Assembly: GCA_964643355.1 (NCBI GenBank)
Contig: CAZXPW010000001.1
Span: 124,001-188,000, forward strand
Source: FEN-1350 sp964643355
GTDB taxonomy: Bacteria; Planctomycetota; Phycisphaerae; Sedimentisphaerales; Anaerohalosphaeraceae
Direction of reading: 5' to 3'
DNA length: 64,000 nt
Shown here in pieces: positions 53,229 through 62,618 of this stretch (positions are counted from its first letter, which is position 1; every line of letters begins with the position of its first letter). The notes under the pieces are model-generated. The model was not told the DNA's origin and ran no database searches. It saw nothing but the letters and a program-made list of their open reading frames with translations. The position numbers and the translations under genes are program-made.

Positions 53229-53400
53229 TCGGACAACTGGTTTAAGGTTTCTATGATCCAGGAACTGCCTCTGCGATTCCTTTGCCGTATGGGTTCTCTT
53301 GGCCGTTTGTTCCACAAGGCCCAGAACCGAACAATTGTTGTGGTTCAGGATTGGGGCTAACCGATAAATTGGGGGGATTTTAGTTAAGCTCGAACAAAGA

Positions 53401-53426
53401 AACGCCGTTATTTTTTCTGCGGCGTT
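53401..53426. repeat. stem-loop in intergenic region
   Basis: A 7-bp inverted repeat AACGCCG/CGGCGTT with a T-rich 12-base loop. No T-run follows the plus-strand stem. The surrounding 53229-53496 shows no gene. Confidence 0.3.
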
Positions 53427-53496
53427 CTGGGGTCAATCAGAACGATAAAAACTCCATAAATCATTGCTTATAAATTACTTATGAACCTGTTTGATT

Positions 53497-54249
53497 ATGA
53501 TTGTTCATTGTAACCACTGTCAGAATTCTTTTTATGTCTCACCGGAAAAGGCCGGCCAACCGGTCACCTGTACCCGGTGCAATCAACAGGTCGAACCGAA
53601 AGCGGAAAGCAAACCGGTCGAAACCAGGAAGACAGAAGAATGTAAACCCATGCCTATCAATACTATACGAACGGATTTTTTTGATTATGCGATCAATCTG
53701 CCGGAAGGGTTACGCCGTCTGACCTTGGTTCTGTCCTGCCTCCTGGGACCGGTCGTGTATGGGGTCATCAAAGCCAAAGACCTATATACGCTGAATGCCC
53801 GATTCAGTGAGCCGATCGATAAGTCATTGCATTTCCTGATTTTATGCGCTTTATGCTTTACCTGTGTCTGGATCGCCTATGCCGGATCGATTCTGGTAAT
53901 TCGGGCGTTCGGCATCGGTCAAAGCCGCCGAAACCGTAAAAAGATTCTAAAGCCGCTATTGTTCCTCAGCTTGATTTCGTTGCTTTCCCTGTCCCCCGGC
54001 TTCGTCCAATCGGTCCGATATATTTCCGGCAGAGAAACCTGGTACTGGGAAGACATCTGGAGGTTCTTTCTGCCTTGGCCTCTGGCGGGATTCTTGTTTA
54101 TTTGGTGTGGATTTCTGCTGACGATTTATATCGGCGGCGGTTTCCGCAAAACCTATCTCCATCAACGATTGGAGCATATCGAACAGATGGAGGCGTTCAA
54201 AAACGCGCCGGCAATGCGTGCGACCGGGTCGAGTTGGCGGAACACCTGA
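53497..54249 (+). CDS. membrane protein with N-terminal zinc-ribbon
   Basis: A 250-residue protein starting MIVHCNHCQNSFYVSPEKAG, followed by a second CxxC in VTCTRCNQQVEP. This is an MJ0042-like zinc ribbon of the kind common at the start of planctomycete proteins. Four membrane segments follow (LVLSCLLGPVVYGVI, FLILCALCFTCVWIAYAGS, LLFLSLISLLSLSPGFV, WPLAGFLFIWCGFLLTIYI). Function unknown. Start uncertain: a TTG lies two codons upstream and no strong ribosome site is seen. Confidence 0.65.
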   Translation: MIVHCNHCQNSFYVSPEKAGQPVTCTRCNQQVEPKAESKPVETRKTEECKPMPINTIRTDFFDYAINLPEGLRRLTLVLSCLLGPVVYGVIKAKDLYTLNARFSEPIDKSLHFLILCALCFTCVWIAYAGSILVIRAFGIGQSRRNRKKILKPLLFLSLISLLSLSPGFVQSVRYISGRETWYWEDIWRFFLPWPLAGFLFIWCGFLLTIYIGGGFRKTYLHQRLEHIEQMEAFKNAPAMRATGSSWRNT

Positions 54250-54420
54250 GCGCAATTCGAATGTTCCTCGGTCAGACTATCACCCCCTCCTGAGGGTTTG
54301 TTTTCCTTTCCCCGCTGATGTGTCCGGCAAAAAATCGTTTGCATTTGATCGCCGGGCCGTTTATGCTTTTCCCATCCGTATCGTAACTGGATTTGCGATT
54401 GGGACATGATTTGAGGAAAT

Positions 54421-54891
54421 ATGAACGGCGGTGGAAGACATTTTGCCTGGGTATTGTCGCTGGTCATGATCTGGCCGCTCGGCGGTTGCATCGAACGACG
54501 CCTGACCATCAACACGGTTCCGTCCGGCGCGCTGGTTTCGCTCAACGACGAGGAAATCGGCGTGTCGCCGGTGACGGTCAATTTTAATTGGTATGGGGAT
54601 TACAGGATCCAGATTATCAAAGAAGGATACGACATTTTTAACACGCATCGGGAACTCAAAGCGCCCCTGCATGACACGATGCCGTTTGATTTGTTCTTCG
54701 GGGTCTTATGGCCGGGGAAGATTGTGGATTCGTACGAATGGTCGTTTGAGTTACAGCCCTATGTCGAACCGAACCGCGAAGCGTTGATACAGGATGCGTT
54801 GAAATTACAACAAAGGGCCGCCGAACCTCCGGCCCCCTTGACCGACGGAAAAGATTCTCAGGCGGCAAACCCCTCTTCAAAGCCGAGATGA
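54421..54891 (+). CDS. PEGA-domain lipoprotein
   Basis: A 156-residue lipoprotein. The lipobox is WPLGGC near residue 23. The PEGA domain follows: LTINTVPSGALVSLNDEEIG, VSPVTVNFNWYGDYRIQIIK, EGYDIFNTHRELK. PEGA domains occur in surface-layer and cell-wall proteins and are thought to bind other macromolecules. The C-terminus is hydrophilic. GAGG five bases upstream fixes the start. It is a stand-alone gene with 172 bp before and 277 bp after it. Confidence 0.85.
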   Translation: MNGGGRHFAWVLSLVMIWPLGGCIERRLTINTVPSGALVSLNDEEIGVSPVTVNFNWYGDYRIQIIKEGYDIFNTHRELKAPLHDTMPFDLFFGVLWPGKIVDSYEWSFELQPYVEPNREALIQDALKLQQRAAEPPAPLTDGKDSQAANPSSKPR

Positions 54892-55051
54892 TTGTTTTCC
54901 CGACCGGTTCGCCGTAGGCCAAATTTCGATCGACTGGATCCTTCAAATCGCCCGTTGTCGGAGGCGGGTAACTCCTTTGCTCGTGATCCAGGGCCTTGTA
55001 TCCCGCGGGATTCCCCGCAAATATTATTTGGGATCGGGAGAATCTTCCCTC

Positions 55052-55079
55052 TTGCGGAAAGTCGGATATGCGCTATGAT
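55052..55079 (+). promoter_or_regulatory. possible promoter of the oxidoreductase at 55169
   Basis: TTGCGG and TATGAT are separated by 16 bases, about 90 bp before the ATG at 55169. Confidence 0.35.
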
Positions 55080-55168
55080 AAAGTGCTTGGATTCCGGACC
55101 GAAACCGGGGCTCAGGGCAAATTTCATGACACAATCAAACAAAAATATCCAAATTCAGGAGATCGAAA

Positions 55169-56557
55169 ATGAACAACGGCACAGAAAAAACATCACGACG
55201 GGAATTTCTGAAATACACCACTCAAATCGCCGCAACCTCGGTATTGGCCGGCGGGATCGCGCCAAAAATCTATGCGGCGGAGAACAACACGCTGCAGTTG
55301 GCTCTGGTCGGTTGCGGGGGACGGGGAACCGGGGCGGCGGCCCAGGCCATGTCCGTCAAAAATGGCCCGGTCAAGCTGGTCGCCATGGCCGATGTGTTTG
55401 AGGGCAAGCTGTCTTCCAGTTTTGCAGGATTGAAAGAGGATCATTCAGACCGGATGGATGTGCCCAACGACCGAAAATATGTCGGTTTTGACGGGTATAT
55501 CAAGGCGATGGATTGCCTCAAGCCCGGCGACATCGTGATCCTTGCGACGCCCCCCGCGTTTCGTTGGGTCCATTTCACCTACGCCATCAAAAAGGGATTG
55601 CATGTCTTTATGGAGAAACCCGTCACGGTGGACGGCCCAACCAGCAGACGGATGCTCAAACTCGGCGAAGAGGCCTCGGCCAAGAATCTGAAAGTCGGCG
55701 TGGGTTTGATGTCCCGTCATAGCCGGGCCCTGCAGCAACTACACCAGCGGATCCAGGATGGCGAAATCGGCGATCTGATTCTGTTGCGCGGATATCGAGT
55801 ACATGGTCCGCTGGGAGCTTCTCATGTTTTGCCCAGACCCGCCGGTATGAAAGAACTGATGCATCAGATCCAGCGGTTCCACGGATTTATCTGGGCCAGC
55901 GGCGGATGTTTCAGCGATTTTTATATCCATCTTATCGACCATCTGTGCTGGATGAAAAACGCCTGGCCCGTTACGGCCTTTGCCGTCGGCGGCAGACACT
56001 ATCGGCAAAGCCCCGAGGGCGTCACCTACATCGACCAGAATTTCGACAGTTACGGGGTCGAATACACCTTTGAGGATGGAAGCAAATTTACCCTCGACGG
56101 CCGCTGTATCAGCGGTTGCTATGATATTTATTCCAGTTACGCACACGGGACCAAGGGATGCGCGATTGTGTCCAAGAGCGGCGACTGCGGGATGCCATCC
56201 AGCACGCACAAGGGCCAAAAGCCGACACGGGAAACAAGGATCTGGGAATCCAATATCAGCCCGGAACAGTCGGACCCCTACCAGAATGAATGGAATGACC
56301 TGGTGGACGCCATTCGCGCCGACAAGCCCTACAATGAAACGGAAAGCGGCGTCAAAGCCAGCCTGGTGACCAGTATGGGCCGGATGGCCGCCCACACCGG
56401 ACAGGAGATCAGCTACGATCAAATGCTCAACTGTGAACATGAGATGGCTCCGAACCTGGACAAACTGACGATGGATTCGCCCGCTCCGTTGCAGGCCGGC
56501 CCTGACGGCCGATATCCCGTTCCGCAACCGGGCATCAATACAAAACGGGAATATTGA
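55169..56557 (+). CDS. Tat-exported Gfo/Idh/MocA oxidoreductase
   Basis: A 462-residue protein, the third of its kind in the window. The Tat signal is SRREFLKYTTQIAATSVLAG. The Rossmann opening LALVGCGGRGTGAAAQAM precedes the EKP motif in LHVFMEKPVTVDGPTSRRML. The substrate domain has ASGGCFSDFYIHLIDHLCWM, where the HLIDH block may hold the catalytic His. The ATG at 55169 is preceded by CAGGAG. The protein diverges from those at 27784 and 33544 in the second half, suggesting a different substrate. Confidence 0.92.
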   Translation: MNNGTEKTSRREFLKYTTQIAATSVLAGGIAPKIYAAENNTLQLALVGCGGRGTGAAAQAMSVKNGPVKLVAMADVFEGKLSSSFAGLKEDHSDRMDVPNDRKYVGFDGYIKAMDCLKPGDIVILATPPAFRWVHFTYAIKKGLHVFMEKPVTVDGPTSRRMLKLGEEASAKNLKVGVGLMSRHSRALQQLHQRIQDGEIGDLILLRGYRVHGPLGASHVLPRPAGMKELMHQIQRFHGFIWASGGCFSDFYIHLIDHLCWMKNAWPVTAFAVGGRHYRQSPEGVTYIDQNFDSYGVEYTFEDGSKFTLDGRCISGCYDIYSSYAHGTKGCAIVSKSGDCGMPSSTHKGQKPTRETRIWESNISPEQSDPYQNEWNDLVDAIRADKPYNETESGVKASLVTSMGRMAAHTGQEISYDQMLNCEHEMAPNLDKLTMDSPAPLQAGPDGRYPVPQPGINTKREY

Positions 56558-56662
56558 TGATGGGCCGTTCTTTGTCGGAATCTTGATAACCCAAACACTG
56601 TTGACTATGGTTATCGAATCTCGTTTCCGGCAAAACGCGATTCCGAGTTGGCTTGTTGCCCA

Positions 56663-57232
56663 TTAAGTTCCGCACCGGCGTTCGATCAAGTCGCAGAGAA
56701 TATGATACGCGATTTGATGGATCTCTTGCGCGGCGGCGGAGGTTGGAGCATCGACAACAACGGCGATGTCGGATAGTTTTTCCAGCGGGCTGTCCTTGCG
56801 TCCGGTGAAGGAAAGCACCCGAGCCCCCTGCTGCCGGGCCAACCGTGCGGCGGCCAGAATATTTTCGGAGCTTCCGCTGGTCGATAGCGCCCAGAAGCAA
56901 TCGCCGGACCTGACAAGGGCCTGGACCTGGCGTTCGAAAATCGCATCATAGCTGAAGTCATTCCCGACGGCGGTAAGGACGGAGGTATCGGTCGTCAGGG
57001 CAATGGCAGGAAGGGCTTTGCGGTTACGCAGAAATCGGCCGACCAGTTCGCCGGTGATGTGTTGCGCATCGGCGGCGGATCCGCCGTTACCGCACAAATA
57101 GATACGGCCTTCGTGCAACAGACATTCGATCAACAGATCTGCGGCGGCCGCGAGACGATCCATCTGCTCGGTTTCAAATTGTTTGAGGAGCTTGCGGTGC
57201 GTTTGAATGGCATCGTGGATGAGTTCTTTCAT
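56663..57232 (-). CDS. gmhA: sedoheptulose-7-phosphate isomerase (SIS domain)
   Basis: A 189-residue sugar isomerase of the GmhA type, which converts sedoheptulose 7-phosphate to D-glycero-D-manno-heptose 7-phosphate for heptose precursor synthesis. Motifs: IYLCGNGGSAADAQHITGEL (phosphate-binding loop), AIALTTDTSVLTAVGNDFSY, WALSTSGSSENILAAARLAR and SAAAQEIHQIAYHILCDLIE with the catalytic Glu and His. Length is standard. It lies 139 bp after a helicase gene on the same strand. No other heptose gene is in the window. Confidence 0.93.
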   Translation of the reverse strand: MKELIHDAIQTHRKLLKQFETEQMDRLAAAADLLIECLLHEGRIYLCGNGGSAADAQHITGELVGRFLRNRKALPAIALTTDTSVLTAVGNDFSYDAIFERQVQALVRSGDCFWALSTSGSSENILAAARLARQQGARVLSFTGRKDSPLEKLSDIAVVVDAPTSAAAQEIHQIAYHILCDLIERRCGT

Positions 57233-57371
57233 AAGGGCAGTTCCAGGAGGTTAAATGTTGGCGGAAGCGACTTGAAATGAGATACTGAATATTGGACAAA
57301 GGCAAGCGAACTGAAGCCGGATTGACAAGTTCCGAATCTCAAGAACGATTCCATTCTTTCTATTTCCATCT

Positions 57372-58616
57372 TTACCGTTTGTCTCCGCCGTGTTGACCGC
57401 CGGCCTTTCCGGGATGATGTCCGTGGCGGCTGCGGCCTCGGTTCGCCCCCGAACGACGGCGCCCTCGGGAGGATTTTCCCCCGCGGCCTTTGGGGATGGC
57501 GGATAGATCGGGTGCCTGGCCGATCCAGACCGGTTCGATGCGATTGACTTCGATGAGACGGCAAAGGTCTCGTAGATGCGGCCGAGAAACGAGCGTCAGG
57601 GCGATCCCTTCGCGACCCATTCGGGCGGTTCGACCCGTGCGGTGGGTATAGGCCTCGCCGGTAGTCGGAAAATCGTAGTTGACGACAAGGTCCACATGCT
57701 CGAAATCCAGCCCGCGGCCGGCGACGTCGGTGGCGACCATATATCGGATTTCCTTGCGTCGAAATCTCCGGAATAGCGAGGTCCGCTTATTCTGCTCCAT
57801 TCCCCCGTGTATCAATTCGACGGAGTCCAATTCGTCGCGGAGATGACGGAAGAGCGTTTCGGCGTTTGTGCGGGAATTGCAAAACAGAATCGCCTGCTCG
57901 GGTTTTGTTTCGGTCAGATGAGACAGCAGTCGTTCAAGACGATGACGCGGCTCGACCTGCAGAAAAGTATGACGCAGATTCGTCGGCGCCAGTTGACGGA
58001 CATTGAGCTCGACGATCACCGGATCTTTCAGATAACGGGCGACCAGCTTGCGGATCGCATCCGGCAGGGTCGCGCTGAACATAAGGGTCTGATGATCGTG
58101 CACCAGACAAGCGACGACAAATTCGACGTCATCGAGAAACCCCATATCGAGCATCACATCGGCCTCGTCGAGAACAAAGGTTCGGACCTGGCCCAAGCTC
58201 AGGGGACTGTTGTAGAGCAGGTCGATCAGGCGGCCGGGGGTCGCGACGAGGATCTGACAGCCATGGGCCAGCTTGCTGACCTGAATGTCCATGGCAAAAC
58301 CGCCATAGACGGCGAAGGCGGCGACGGGGGTTTTTTTGGCGATGGATGAGATTTCGGCGACATACTGGAGGGCCAACTCGCGCGTCGGCACAAGAATCAG
58401 GGCCTGAACCGCCGGATTGGCCGGATCGACCATCTGGACCAGAGGAACGGCACAAGCGGCGGTTTTGCCGGAACCGGTTTCGGCGCGGGCAAAAAGGTCC
58501 CGGCCGGACAGGATGTGCGGAAAGGTCTTTTCCTGCACCTCCGTCAGTTCGGTGTAACCAATCGCTTCCAACCCGGCCAAGAGATCGGGCTTCAACTTCA
58601 ATTCCGTGAACTTCAC
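57372..58616 (-). CDS. DEAD-box RNA helicase
   Basis: A 414-residue ATP-dependent RNA helicase. Motifs in order: Q-region YTELTEVQEKTFP, I AETGSGKT, Ia PTRELALQ, Ib TPGRLIDLL, II VLDEADVMLDMG, III FSATLPDA, IV AILFCNSR, V ATDVAGRGLDFEHVD, VI HRTGRTARMG. A basic tail rich in Gly and Arg (about 375-414, SRGRRRSGANRGRSRHGHH) should bind RNA. The start codon is GTG at 58616, preceded by AGGA about ten bases upstream. Probable role in ribosome assembly or RNA turnover. Confidence 0.95.
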   Translation of the reverse strand: MKFTELKLKPDLLAGLEAIGYTELTEVQEKTFPHILSGRDLFARAETGSGKTAACAVPLVQMVDPANPAVQALILVPTRELALQYVAEISSIAKKTPVAAFAVYGGFAMDIQVSKLAHGCQILVATPGRLIDLLYNSPLSLGQVRTFVLDEADVMLDMGFLDDVEFVVACLVHDHQTLMFSATLPDAIRKLVARYLKDPVIVELNVRQLAPTNLRHTFLQVEPRHRLERLLSHLTETKPEQAILFCNSRTNAETLFRHLRDELDSVELIHGGMEQNKRTSLFRRFRRKEIRYMVATDVAGRGLDFEHVDLVVNYDFPTTGEAYTHRTGRTARMGREGIALTLVSRPHLRDLCRLIEVNRIEPVWIGQAPDLSAIPKGRGGKSSRGRRRSGANRGRSRHGHHPGKAGGQHGGDKR

Positions 58617-58729
58617 CTTGCGGAATTCCTTGCGAATTCTGAACGGATGCCGTTTTGACCGGAATTGTATTCCCTTTCACGCCGCAAAGCAATGGATTCC
58701 GTCCAATGGAATTCCAACTCCGTAACGGA

Positions 58730-59836
58730 TTACGAGGATATTGTGTAGGACAGCGCGCGGGCCGGACACGCCTCGATACACTCCCCGCAGGACCAGCAAT
58801 CCGGCGGAAGGAAGGTCTTGTTCTCATAGATGCGTTTCATGGCTTGGGTGGGACAGGCCTTGACGCATTTGAGGCAATGGGTACACCGTTTGGAATCCAG
58901 CCGGATGCGATAGACGGCGACTTTTTCCAAAAGCCAGGCCAGCAATCCAAACGGACAAACAAGCTGACAGAACGGGCGAAACATGAAAATACTGAGAACG
59001 CCGAAGACCGCAAGAGAATAGAGGATCTCCCGGGTCAATTGGGGAAACCGGAAAATTTTGAAACCATTGACTGGCTCGTAAAGATTGGTTTGCCCCAGGA
59101 TTGTCCAGCCGCCCAAGAGGAGGATCGCAAAGGCGGCCAGAACCAGAACACGGATGACCAGCGATAACCAGAAGGGAAAATGGAATTCATATTTTCGCGG
59201 CAGGACACGGAAATAAAACAGCGTTTCCTGCAAAGCTCCAAATGGGCAACCCCAGCCGCACAGGAGCTTGGCTCCCCAAACCGACAACACGGCCAGGAGG
59301 ATCAGCGTTCCAACGATCAGGACGGCCCCCCCCTGCCGCAAGGCAAGCCACTGGAAAAAGGCAACGAAGGATTCCAGCGGATTGGGACTGACTCCGAGCC
59401 ACACGCCAAAGAGGAACCATACCCCAACCAGAGCCCAGCGGCGAATGGTTGCGGCTTTGCGCTGACGCATGATCCAGAGGATCACGGCGGCCAGCAGCAG
59501 TGCCCAGAGGAGAAAGCGTACGATATACCGCCAGGGATTCTCATTCTCGCGGGCACGAACGATCGCGCGACGAAAGTCGGTTTCGGAAACGCCGGATTTG
59601 TCGGCCGGCAGAAAAAGATTAACCGACTCCGCCTTGGGCATCTCATATCGAAGGGAATACCGAAATTCTTCCGGGAGCACACCATTGTCCCGGGCCAGAT
59701 CATTGAGGGTACGATGGGGAACATAGACAACCGCCGCGGTTCGATCCTCGACAAGACGCTTGCCCTGAACGGCTATGCTGCCGGCAACGATGAACACAAC
59801 AAATCCGACAACAATCAAACGCTGGCGGTTTTTCAT
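58730..59836 (-). CDS. NapH/NosR-like membrane [4Fe-4S] protein
   Basis: A 368-residue membrane protein. After an N-terminal helix comes a periplasmic part (about 35-120). Membrane helices carry the family motifs KLLCGWGCPFGALQETLFYF and MFRPFCQLVCPFGLLAWLL (paired CxxxCP). The C-terminus has two ferredoxin sets, CTHCLKCVKACPTQA and CWSCGECIEACPARA. This fits NapH/NosR-type quinol-linked electron transfer proteins. AAAGGAG seven bases upstream fixes the start. It is alone, with no nap or nos genes, so its partner is unknown. A divergent promoter pair lies before the gene at 60008. Confidence 0.9.
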   Translation of the reverse strand: MKNRQRLIVVGFVVFIVAGSIAVQGKRLVEDRTAAVVYVPHRTLNDLARDNGVLPEEFRYSLRYEMPKAESVNLFLPADKSGVSETDFRRAIVRARENENPWRYIVRFLLWALLLAAVILWIMRQRKAATIRRWALVGVWFLFGVWLGVSPNPLESFVAFFQWLALRQGGAVLIVGTLILLAVLSVWGAKLLCGWGCPFGALQETLFYFRVLPRKYEFHFPFWLSLVIRVLVLAAFAILLLGGWTILGQTNLYEPVNGFKIFRFPQLTREILYSLAVFGVLSIFMFRPFCQLVCPFGLLAWLLEKVAVYRIRLDSKRCTHCLKCVKACPTQAMKRIYENKTFLPPDCWSCGECIEACPARALSYTISS

Positions 59837-59873
59837 GTGGCACTCCTTTGAAGAATTCAAACCTTTCCAAACC

Positions 59874-59901
59874 AGCATAATCATCGGCATGGAATTGGCA
59901 A
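59874..59901 (-). promoter_or_regulatory. possible promoter of the NapH-like gene
   Basis: On the minus strand TTGCCA and TATGCT are separated by 16 bases, about 40 bp before the ATG at 59836. Confidence 0.35.
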
Positions 59902-59937
59902 GAGGGAAAATTCCCGGCATGAGATTCCGGTGGAATC

Positions 59938-59965
59938 TTGAAAAAAACGAGTTCTTCCGTATGAT
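59938..59965 (+). promoter_or_regulatory. possible promoter of the DUF4965 gene
   Basis: TTGAAA and TATGAT are separated by 16 bases, about 43 bp before the ATG at 60008. Confidence 0.4.
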
Positions 59966-60007
59966 GCGTAGGTTTCAAGTTCAATCATAGATCGAAAGGA
60001 TCAAACG

Positions 60008-62617
60008 ATGTCGAAACGGATGTGCGGATGGGTGTTGGCTATAACGATTATGGTACTTTGTACGGCGGGATGTTCGGTATCCGCGACCGCGGCGACAACC
60101 AAGCCCGCGGGGATTCGGCCGCCATCGGTGCCGCTGGTGGCTTGCGATCCTTATTTCAGCGTCTGGTCGGGGGCGGACCGCCTGACGGACAAACCAACGA
60201 CACACTGGACAGGCAAGCGACAGACGCTGATGGGATTGGTCCGAATCGATGGGAACGCATATCGTGTGATGGGCGACGAGCCGAAAACCGTCGAACCGAT
60301 GGAACAGAAGTCGCTGACGGTCTGGCCGACACGGACCGTTTATGAGTTTGCCAACCCCTCGGTGAAATTGACGCTGACCTTCATGACGGCGGTCCTGCCG
60401 GAGGATCTGGATGTTTTGTCGCGACCGGTGACCTATGTGGTTTGGGAGGCGGTATCGGCCGACGGAAACGAGCATGAGGTTTCGCTGTATCTCAGCGCAA
60501 GCGGTGAACTGGCGGTCAACGACGCCTCCCAGAAAGTCGTTTGGTCCCACGGAACGGTCGGCCCGATGAGCGTGATGCGGATCGGGAGCCAGGATCAACC
60601 GGTCTTGCAGAAGCGGGGAGACGACCTGCGGATTGATTGGGGGTATGCAATTGTCGGGGTATCGAAAGAAGGAAACCTGACCGCAATCGCGTCGCAGGAG
60701 GCCTGTTCGGCGGGGTTTGCGGCTGGCGGACAATTGCCCGAAGGAGACAAACGGATGCCGCGAGCGGTTTCCGATCAGACTGTGGCGATGGCGACGGTGA
60801 TGCCGCTGGGCAAGGTCGGAACACGGCCGATTCGTCGAAGGGTGATACTCGCATACGACGACGGATATTCAATCAATTATATGGGCCAGAAACTTCGTCC
60901 GTACTGGGCGCGAAAGGGAATGAAGACCGACGAAATGTTGACTGCGGCCTGGAGGCAGTTTGACTCGCTGGAGAAACGCTGCGTCGCGTTTGACGAAGAA
61001 CTGATGGCCGATATGATTCAACTTGGCGGAGCCAATTATGCCGTCCTCTGTGCGCTGGCATATCGTCAGTGTCATGCGGCCAACAAACTGTGCGCGGATG
61101 CGATCGGAAGTCCGATGTTGTTTCCCAAGGAGAATTTCAGCAATGGGTGTATCGGTACGGTGGATATTCTCTATCCGATGGCGCCGCAGTATCTATTGCT
61201 CAGTCCGACGCTGGCCAAAGCGTCGATGGCTCCGGTACTGGTGTATGCGGCGTCGGAGCGATGGAAGTTCCCGTTTGCTCCGCACGACCTGGGGCAGTAT
61301 CCGCATGCGACCGGTCAGGTTTACGGCGGTGGGGAACGCAGCGAGGAAAACCAGATGCCCGTGGAAGAAAGCGGCAATATGCTCCTGCTGGCCGCGGCGG
61401 TGGCCAAACTGGACGGCCATGTAAAGTTTCTGCTGCCGTTCTGGCCTCAACTGAACGAGTGGGCCGAATATCTGAAGGCCAAGGGTTTCGATCCGGAAAA
61501 CCAGCTCTGCACGGACGACTTTGCCGGACATCTGGCGCACAATGTGAACCTGTCGGCCAAGGCGATTGAAGGGTTGGGGGCGTGGTCGATGCTGTGCGAA
61601 ATGAAGGGAGACAAGCAAACGGCCACCGAATACCGCAAGCTGGCCGAGGAAATGGCGGCGCGATGGATCAAAGAAGCCGACGACGGCGATCACTTCCGGT
61701 TGACCTTCGACCGGCCGGAGGTTACTTGGAGCCAGAAATACAACTTGGTCTGGGACCGCGTCCTGGGATTCAACTTGTTCCCGCAGGAGGTGTTCGACAA
61801 AGAGATCGCGTATTACCGCACAAAACTCAATCGGTTCGGATTGCCTCTGGACAGTCGCAAAACATATACGAAGCTGGACTGGAAAGTCTGGACGGCGTCG
61901 ATGGCGACAAAGGCGGAAGATTTCGCCGCAATCGTCGATCCAATCGTGGCGTTTCTCAATCAGGTTCCTCAGCGAAATCCCATGACGGACTGGTATGATA
62001 CCATGGACGGAAGGGAAGTTGGTTTCCGTGCGCGGTCCGTCGTGGGCGGGGTATTTATGAAGGCGTTGACAGACCCCGGCGTGTGGAATAAATGGGCGTC
62101 GCGCGACAAGAACCGAATTGTCAAATGGGCCCCGTTCCCTCCGCAACCGGTCATCAAGGAGATTGTTGCGACATCGCAGGACAGACCAACGGCCTGGAAA
62201 TACTCACTGGATAATCCGGGCGATCGCTGGTTTGAAATCGGCTTTGACGATCGGCATTGGAAACAGGGCATGGCGCCCTTTGCCGCGCCGAATACGCCGG
62301 GGATTCGGGTCGGAACCGAATGGAAAACGACGGATATCTGGATGCGCCGCATATTCGAGTGGCCGCAAACGATCGTTGGAGTGCCCAAATTGCTGGTGTT
62401 TCACGACGAAGACACGGAGATTTACCTGAATGGGATTTTGGCGGCAAAGGTCGGCGGATTTACGACGGCGTATATCCCCGTGGAGATTTCGGAGCTGGCG
62501 ATGAAAAACCTCAAACCCGGTGAAAATGTGTTGGCGGTCCATTGCCATCAGACCGGCGGAGGGCAGGGAATCGATGTGGGAATCGCGACAGAGACGCTGG
62601 CTCCGACGAAAGAGTAA
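60008..62617 (+). CDS. DUF4965/glutaminase A-like lipoprotein
   Basis: An 869-residue lipoprotein with lipobox VLCTAGC near residue 22. It has the layout of the glutaminase A-like family: an N-terminal DUF4964-type strip (VPLVACDPYFSVWSGADRLT), a DUF5127-like beta domain (about 95-320), and a DUF4965 plus DUF1793-type helical catalytic core (about 340-690: YPMAPQYLLLSP, HDLGQYPHATGQVYGGGE, MPVEESGNMLLLAAAVA, YNLVWDRVLGFNLFP). A further C-terminal beta-sandwich (about 715-869, LLVFHDEDTEIYLNG and ENVLAVHCHQTGGG) resembles galactose-binding-like modules. Some members act as glutaminases, but bacterial ones are often unassigned. Convergent with the next gene by one base. Confidence 0.85.
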   Translation: MSKRMCGWVLAITIMVLCTAGCSVSATAATTKPAGIRPPSVPLVACDPYFSVWSGADRLTDKPTTHWTGKRQTLMGLVRIDGNAYRVMGDEPKTVEPMEQKSLTVWPTRTVYEFANPSVKLTLTFMTAVLPEDLDVLSRPVTYVVWEAVSADGNEHEVSLYLSASGELAVNDASQKVVWSHGTVGPMSVMRIGSQDQPVLQKRGDDLRIDWGYAIVGVSKEGNLTAIASQEACSAGFAAGGQLPEGDKRMPRAVSDQTVAMATVMPLGKVGTRPIRRRVILAYDDGYSINYMGQKLRPYWARKGMKTDEMLTAAWRQFDSLEKRCVAFDEELMADMIQLGGANYAVLCALAYRQCHAANKLCADAIGSPMLFPKENFSNGCIGTVDILYPMAPQYLLLSPTLAKASMAPVLVYAASERWKFPFAPHDLGQYPHATGQVYGGGERSEENQMPVEESGNMLLLAAAVAKLDGHVKFLLPFWPQLNEWAEYLKAKGFDPENQLCTDDFAGHLAHNVNLSAKAIEGLGAWSMLCEMKGDKQTATEYRKLAEEMAARWIKEADDGDHFRLTFDRPEVTWSQKYNLVWDRVLGFNLFPQEVFDKEIAYYRTKLNRFGLPLDSRKTYTKLDWKVWTASMATKAEDFAAIVDPIVAFLNQVPQRNPMTDWYDTMDGREVGFRARSVVGGVFMKALTDPGVWNKWASRDKNRIVKWAPFPPQPVIKEIVATSQDRPTAWKYSLDNPGDRWFEIGFDDRHWKQGMAPFAAPNTPGIRVGTEWKTTDIWMRRIFEWPQTIVGVPKLLVFHDEDTEIYLNGILAAKVGGFTTAYIPVEISELAMKNLKPGENVLAVHCHQTGGGQGIDVGIATETLAPTKE

Positions 62618-62618
62618 T

